This document shows positions 12,607 to 16,981 of a stretch of DNA of 16,981 nucleotides, one piece after another (positions within the stretch are counted from its first letter, which is position 1; every line of letters starts with the position of its first letter). Both the position numbers and the translations under genes were made by a program. Below the pieces are notes generated by a model. The model worked only from the letters and a program-made list of their open reading frames with translations, did not search any database and was not told where the DNA came from. Source of the DNA: Candidatus Methanoplasma reticulitermitis (lineage in GTDB: Archaea; Thermoplasmatota; Thermoplasmata; Methanomassiliicoccales; Methanomethylophilaceae); contig JAITTK010000016.1 in NCBI GenBank assembly GCA_031287135.1, forward strand, positions 1 to 16,981, read 5' to 3'.

Positions 12607-15212
12607 ATCTCCAGCACTATCAGGGTATTCCCGAGCTGTATCGTATCGACGGCCTTGCCGCCGAGCGTCAGTCTCTTCTCCATTTCGATGAACTCTGCCG
12701 GGAGGACCATCTCCTCCCCTTCCACGCTGAGTCCGAGCCCTTCCTGGGTCATCCTTCCCAGCGCCTCGTCCGGGGACATGGCGGACAGGGCCGACACTAT
12801 CGCCTTCGCACGGCCTTTGAACGCAGGGCCGATCTTCGAGTGAACCGGTTTCATGCCGGTAACCTCTTCCTTCAGTTCCGCTTCCTTGGAGAAAACGAGT
12901 TCTCTGATCTTGGACGTTTCAGCTATGTCGCGGGACCCCTTCTCGAAGACGGAGGCATCATCGCCGATGACCTCCACCCTTGAAAGCTCTGCATTCAGTG
13001 GCATCTTCCTCTCGGATTTCCAGGCCCTTATCGCCGATGTTATGCCCGTTATGGACTCGCCGATCCTCAGTGCTTCGTCGTCGATCAGTATCGGGACCGG
13101 CCATTCCGCGATGTGTATGCTCCTGACCCCCTCGTATGCGGCGAAGTGTTCCTGATAGACATCCTCGGTCACATGGGGCATGAACGGGGCCATCATCTTT
13201 ATGCAGCCCAGGAACACATTGTAGAGCGTGTATCTGACAGCGGGGTCATCCCTGGCCTTCACCATCTCTATGTAGTTGTCCGCGAAGTCGCGCCATATGA
13301 ATCCTTCTACCTCTTTAAGGGCCCTGTCGAACTGATACACATCGAGATATCCCGTCGCCGCCTCCACCGTCTGGGTGTAGCGGCTCAGGATCCATTTGTC
13401 CGATTCCCGGAGGTCTCCGGCCGCTTCAGGCTTCCCCTTGAAGAACCTTCCCGCGAACTGTCCGATGTTGAATATCTTATTGGACAGCTTCTTGCCTCTG
13501 ACCACATCCTGCTCCCTGAACGCGTGGTCGGTCCCCAGGGAACATGATGCCGCGAAATACCTGAGGGCGTCGGCACCGTAGTTCTCCAATATCGGTATCG
13601 GGTCTATGACATTCCCGACCGAGGAGTGCATGGGGGTCCCGTCCGGGGCCATTATGAAACCGTGTATCATTATGTCATCCCAGGGGCGGGATCTCTCTAT
13701 CTGTTCCGATCTGAGTATCGAATAGAACGCCCATGTGCGTATTATGTCATGGGATTGAGGCCTCATGCTCATCGGGAAGAACTTCCCGTGTAGGTCCCCG
13801 TCCCTCTTCCAGAATGTGTTGTACAGGCAGGACCCCGAAGAATCCATCCACGTATCGAAGACATCGGTGCATCCGATCAGCCTGCCGCCGCATTTCGGGC
13901 ATCCGTCAACGGGAGGCGCATCCGAGGTCGGGTCCACATAGCACTGCTCCTCCGTCGCGCACACCGCCTCCCCGCAGTCCTCGCACTCCCATACCGGTAT
14001 GGGGGTTGCGAATATGCGCTGTCTGCTGAGCACCCAGTCCCATTCGAGCGAATTCACCCAGTCCCGCAGCCTGATCTTCATGAAGTCCGGATACCAATTG
14101 ATCTCATCCGCTCTCTTGAGGACCTGTTCTCTGAATTCGAGGGTCTTCAGGAACCATTGAGGTACCTGCAGGAACTCGACAGGCGTACCGCATCTCCAGC
14201 AGACGGAGACCTGCTGAGGCGTGTTCTCCTGTTTCACGAGAGCTCCCATCTCCCTGAGGTCGTTTATGATGCATTCCCTCGCTTCTTTCACGGACATCCC
14301 CGAGTATTTTCCGGCCAGTTCGGTCATTTTACCGGACTCGTCGATACCCTTCTCCATCTCGAAATGATATTTCATCACCCATTCTAGGTCGTCCTTGTCC
14401 CCGATGGTGCATATCATCACGTTGCCTGTGCCGTATGCCGGGTCGACCTTGGGGTCCGCTATCACCTTCACCTTCCGCCCGTAAACGGGAGTCAGGAGCT
14501 CTTTGCCTATGAGATGCTGTTTCTCCGTGTCGTCGGGGTGCACGGCGACCGCCTTGCACGTGCATATCAGTTCGGGTCTGGTGGTGGCTATCATCACGTG
14601 GCCGCATTCCCCGTCGATACCGAACTTCACGAAATTGAGTTTTGTAACGTTGTCCTTGTGATCGACCTCCGCGTCGGCGAGCGCGGTCATGCATCTGGGG
14701 CACCAGTTGACGGGGAAATCGCCTTTGTAGACGAGACCTCTGCCGAAAAGTTCCACGAAGGATATCTGCGTTATGCGCCTGTAGTACGGGGCATCCGTCT
14801 GATAGTAGATGCTGGGGTCCATACTCTCCCCGAGTATCTCGAAGTGGTGCGTCATCTCGTCGATGAAACTGTTGGCATATTCGCTGCACAGTCTCCTGTA
14901 CTCCTCCCTCGGGAGGTCCAGTTTGGTTATGCCGTGCTTCTTCTCCACTTTCACCTCGATCGGCGTCCCGTTGACATCGAAGCACAGCGGGAAGAACACG
15001 TTATGTCCTTTCATCCTCCTGTACCTGGCCGCAAAATCGATCAGGGAGTAACCGGTGGCATGCCCGAGGTGGAGCGACCCGGATGTGTATCTCGGGGGGT
15101 TGTCGATGCTGAAAGCGGGTTTGTCCGATTCGGGGTCAAAGCGGTATATCCCCTCATCCTTCCACATCTTCTGCCAGCGTCTCTCAACTGAAATCGAATC
15201 ATACTGTGCCAT
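12603..15212 (-). CDS. valS: Valyl-tRNA synthetase (archaeal type, degenerate KMSKS)
   Basis: An 869-residue class I synthetase charging tRNA-Val. The N-terminus (YDSISVERRWQKMW) and PPRYTSGSLHLGH (39-51, HIGH motif as HLGH) fit archaeal ValRS. The editing domain carries TTRPEL (210-215) and GTGNV. Cysteine pairs at 171/174, 338/341, 410/413 and 438/441 could form zinc knuckles. The ATP-site KMSKS position reads PMHSS (527-531, within DGTPMHSSVGNVIDP), so both usual lysines are absent although GNVIDP and YGADALRY are intact. The anticodon-binding domain follows from about 600. The frame extends upstream to 15740, but the ATG at 15212 is preferred: the TATA box centre is 29 bases away, which implies a nearly leaderless transcript and explains the missing ribosome site. 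An ATG at 15221 would sit too close. IleRS is the main alternative; the archaeal ValRS fit is better. Confidence 0.9.
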   Translation of the reverse strand: MAQYDSISVERRWQKMWKDEGIYRFDPESDKPAFSIDNPPRYTSGSLHLGHATGYSLIDFAARYRRMKGHNVFFPLCFDVNGTPIEVKVEKKHGITKLDLPREEYRRLCSEYANSFIDEMTHHFEILGESMDPSIYYQTDAPYYRRITQISFVELFGRGLVYKGDFPVNWCPRCMTALADAEVDHKDNVTKLNFVKFGIDGECGHVMIATTRPELICTCKAVAVHPDDTEKQHLIGKELLTPVYGRKVKVIADPKVDPAYGTGNVMICTIGDKDDLEWVMKYHFEMEKGIDESGKMTELAGKYSGMSVKEARECIINDLREMGALVKQENTPQQVSVCWRCGTPVEFLQVPQWFLKTLEFREQVLKRADEINWYPDFMKIRLRDWVNSLEWDWVLSRQRIFATPIPVWECEDCGEAVCATEEQCYVDPTSDAPPVDGCPKCGGRLIGCTDVFDTWMDSSGSCLYNTFWKRDGDLHGKFFPMSMRPQSHDIIRTWAFYSILRSEQIERSRPWDDIMIHGFIMAPDGTPMHSSVGNVIDPIPILENYGADALRYFAASCSLGTDHAFREQDVVRGKKLSNKIFNIGQFAGRFFKGKPEAAGDLRESDKWILSRYTQTVEAATGYLDVYQFDRALKEVEGFIWRDFADNYIEMVKARDDPAVRYTLYNVFLGCIKMMAPFMPHVTEDVYQEHFAAYEGVRSIHIAEWPVPILIDDEALRIGESITGITSAIRAWKSERKMPLNAELSRVEVIGDDASVFEKGSRDIAETSKIRELVFSKEAELKEEVTGMKPVHSKIGPAFKGRAKAIVSALSAMSPDEALGRMTQEGLGLSVEGEEMVLPAEFIEMEKRLTLGGKAVDTIQLGNTLIVLEI

Positions 15213-15236
15213 TTTGAACATACGGTTATTCGGAAC

Positions 15237-15244
15237 GATATAAA
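15237..15244 (-). promoter_or_regulatory. TATA box for valS
   Basis: The reverse strand reads TTTATATC preceded by CCTTTTT. The distance to the ATG at 15212 predicts a transcript that begins within a few bases of the start codon. Confidence 0.55.
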
Positions 15245-15261
15245 AAAAGGTTATGAGACCG

Positions 15262-15276
15262 ATACGGTCACCGTAT
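15262..15276. promoter_or_regulatory. Perfect 15-bp palindrome between valS and the MATE gene
   Basis: ATACGGT (15262-15268), C, ACCGTAT (15270-15276) is a perfect inverted repeat, the size and form of a dimeric repressor site. It lies about 18 bp upstream of the valS TATA box in the divergent spacer. Which gene it controls and by what protein is unknown. Confidence 0.5.
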
Positions 15277-15342
15277 GTGCACTGATAAACCGCAGAATGT
15301 CCGGAACCGACCGCCTTATCCGCGTCGGCGGATTCTCCGGGA

Positions 15343-15367
15343 CGGCCGTTTATCCGATTTACGGCCG
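15343..15367. repeat. 7-bp inverted repeat upstream of the MATE gene
   Basis: CGGCCGT (15343-15349) and ACGGCCG (15361-15367) are perfect inverted copies 11 bases apart. The spacer holds TTATCCGATTT. The repeat lies upstream of the likely MATE promoter and may be an operator. Confidence 0.4.
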
Positions 15368-15382
15368 CAGGCCATTGCCACC

Positions 15383-15390
15383 TTTTATCA
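15383..15390 (+). promoter_or_regulatory. Possible TATA box for the MATE gene
   Basis: TTTTATCA would give a transcript start near 15412 and a leader of about 30 bases, which includes the ribosome site AGGTGGAT (15429-15436). TTTATCC at 15349-15355 is an alternative. Neither is a strong match. Confidence 0.3.
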
Positions 15391-15440
15391 CGGATGAACC
15401 TCTTACACCATGCCGAAACTGAGCGACAAGGTGGATATTC

Positions 15441-16844
15441 ATGGAAGGAATTGAAAAGACCAAAGGCGTCGATATCCTGCTGGGGGATCCCAAGAAAGCG
15501 ATTCTCGCGATGGCCATCCCGACATCCGTCGCCCTGATAGCACAATCCGCCAACAACCTCATAGATGCGATGTGGGTCGCCGGACTCGGAAGGGATGCCC
15601 TCGCCGCGGTCGGTATAGTGTTCCCGCTGTTCTTCATAATCATCGGGGTAAGCAACGGGATAGGAATAGGCGCCGCTTCCGCGATATCGCGGAGGATAGG
15701 TGCCGGCAACAAGGCGGATGCGGACAGGACCGCATCCCATGCGATAGTGTCGGCGCTGATGATATCCGCGGTACTGACGGCGGTGCTCCTGGTATCCATG
15801 GAACCGCTCCTCGGGATGATGGGGGCGGGTGCGACGGAAGGCACGCTCCGGGAATGCATGGATTACGCCCTGCCGATCGTCCTGTTCACATCGGTGTTCA
15901 TCACGGTCGGGGTGATGTCGAGCATGCTCAGGTCCGAGGGTGCCGCGAAGCGTTCGATGTACGTACTCGTATTGTCGGCAGCCATCAACGTGGTCCTGGA
16001 TCCGCTGTTCATATACGATTACGGTCTCGGATGGGGGATGAGGGGCGCGGCCGCGGCCACCGTGCTGTCCGTGGCGATATCGCTGCTTGTGATCATATAC
16101 TGGTATTCAGTGAAGAAGGACACCTTCCTCAGATTAAGGCTGAGGGGTTTCAGATTCGATCCCCGGATAACCGGGGACATATTCAAAGTGGGGTTGCCGG
16201 CATCGGCCCAGATGACGATAATATCCCTGGTCGTGATATTCGCCAACCTCATAATACTGCAGGCCGGAGGCGATGACGGTGTGGCGATATTCGCATCGGT
16301 GTGGAGGATCATAGACATCCTCATAATACTGCCGATCGGTGTGGCGATGGGGCTCATCCCCGTATGCGCCGCGGCATTCGGTGCGGCATGCTATGATAAA
16401 GTCAGGACCGCATACGTATATTCGATAAAGATCTCGATGTATTCGATGATCCTGGTCGGGATCGTAACCGCTTTGTTCGCGCCGCAGATCCTGACAGTCT
16501 TCACTTACAGTCCGGGCACGGAGCACCTGAGGGAAGGAATGGTGCTGTTCCTGCGGATCTCATGCATATTCATCCCGTTCATGGCCATCGGAATGGCATC
16601 GGAGTCTCTTTTTCAGTCTATGGGCCTTGGTATGAGGGCCCTCATATCGACCATATTCAGGAACTTCCTGCTGATCCCCGTGTGTTACGTCGCGATGCTG
16701 ATGACATCCGATCTGGTGTACATATGGTGGGGCATAACGGCATCCGAGATAGTGAGTTCAATGTTGGTCGTAGGATGGACGTTCATAACCCTCAGATCGG
16801 TCATGAGGGGGCCATGTCCCGACAGAAGCGTGCCGGGGCCCTGA
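15441..16844 (+). CDS. MATE-family multidrug/toxin efflux transporter
   Basis: A 467-residue membrane protein of the MATE family, which exports drugs, metabolites or toxic cations in exchange for Na+ or H+. The N-terminal DILLGDPKKAILAMAIPTSV, followed by SANNLIDAMWVAGLG, is typical of archaeal and DinF/NorM-like members. Asp42 matches the conserved first-helix acid that binds the driving ion in PfMATE and NorM. About twelve hydrophobic helices in two similar halves are visible, with the second half beginning near GDIFKVGLPASAQMTIISLV. The short C-terminal tail is polar. The ATG at 15441 follows AGGTGGAT by four bases. It diverges from valS across a spacer with two inverted repeats, so regulated expression is likely. 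The substrate cannot be inferred. Confidence 0.93.
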   Translation: MEGIEKTKGVDILLGDPKKAILAMAIPTSVALIAQSANNLIDAMWVAGLGRDALAAVGIVFPLFFIIIGVSNGIGIGAASAISRRIGAGNKADADRTASHAIVSALMISAVLTAVLLVSMEPLLGMMGAGATEGTLRECMDYALPIVLFTSVFITVGVMSSMLRSEGAAKRSMYVLVLSAAINVVLDPLFIYDYGLGWGMRGAAAATVLSVAISLLVIIYWYSVKKDTFLRLRLRGFRFDPRITGDIFKVGLPASAQMTIISLVVIFANLIILQAGGDDGVAIFASVWRIIDILIILPIGVAMGLIPVCAAAFGAACYDKVRTAYVYSIKISMYSMILVGIVTALFAPQILTVFTYSPGTEHLREGMVLFLRISCIFIPFMAIGMASESLFQSMGLGMRALISTIFRNFLLIPVCYVAMLMTSDLVYIWWGITASEIVSSMLVVGWTFITLRSVMRGPCPDRSVPGP

Positions 16845-16927
16845 GATGCGCGGAAGGGCACGGATCGGCGTGAGCTGTCATCGTTCCTTTGAAAAAGCCG
16901 ATATCATTTTCCGATGACCGTCGGCAG

Positions 16928-16981
16928 CGTCCGGAGATCCCTTCGGAATCTTACGATTCCTCGGTCTTCCGGACGTTGTTT
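16928..16981 (+). terminator. Long imperfect hairpin followed by TTGTTT
   Basis: An outer 8-bp stem CGTCCGGA (16928-16935)/TCCGGACG (16968-16975) encloses a 6-bp stem GGAATC (16945-16950)/GATTCC (16955-16960) with loop TTAC. Bases between the two stems can partly pair. TTGTTT follows directly to the window edge. It could end the MATE transcript, 83 bases after its stop, or belong to an RNA or gene beyond the edge. Confidence 0.4.

Noticed and set aside
13906..14097. Small reverse-strand frames inside valS
   Set aside because: They are alternative-frame shadows of a long, well conserved gene.
15213..15740. N-terminal extension of valS by up to 176 residues
   Set aside because: It crosses the valS promoter, the palindrome and the start of the MATE gene, and shows no synthetase features.

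Overview
The window reads as chromosome from an archaeon, most likely a methanogen of the Thermoplasmatota such as the Methanomassiliicoccales; this placement is inferred, not proven. The signs are archaeal TATA boxes about 25 bases ahead of expected transcript starts, a tRNA gene with no encoded CCA, an archaeal-type valyl-tRNA synthetase, heavy AGG/AGA and ATA codon use, and stop codons that are never TAG (11 TGA and 2 TAA among the 13 visible gene ends). TAG avoidance is what pyrrolysine-decoding Methanomassiliicoccales show. There is no CRISPR array, insertion sequence or phage.

Layout. Positions 1-1125 (minus) hold most of a CPA2-type cation/proton antiporter that runs off the left edge, behind a roughly 110-base leader that can form two competing stems, one covering its ribosome site. 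Upstream of it on the same strand is a MarR-type regulator (1288-1716). Divergent from MarR is a complete, tightly packed tryptophan operon, trpE-G-D-C-F-B-A (2015-8450). Most junctions overlap by 1-4 bases; the only gap is 9 bases. It makes tryptophan from chorismate with all seven proteins unfused. Its TATA box sits exactly between two near-palindromic 12-mers spaced 20 bp apart, a good operator candidate.

Positions 8451-9349 are an accessory patch: an AT-richer, 5'-truncated Sel1-repeat gene with a decayed tail duplication, beside tRNA-Gly(GCC) (9350-9422, minus). Next is a DUF1846 protein of unknown function with a P-loop-like motif (9525-11018, minus). A DEAD-box RNA helicase with a C-terminal DbpA-type RNA-binding domain (11183-12595, plus) diverges from it. 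The helicase converges, 7 bp apart, on valS (12603-15212, minus), whose KMSKS signature is degenerate. Divergent from valS is a MATE efflux transporter (15441-16844, plus); the shared promoter region holds a perfect 15-bp palindrome. A long hairpin followed by T-rich sequence ends the window.

Most of the window is ordinary housekeeping. The interest lies in the regulatory DNA and RNA (trp operator pair, antiporter leader, helicase leader, valS/MATE palindrome), in two altered active-site signatures (ValRS KMSKS, TrpA Asp60 to Glu), and in the decaying Sel1 gene. I found no convincing new multi-gene system.
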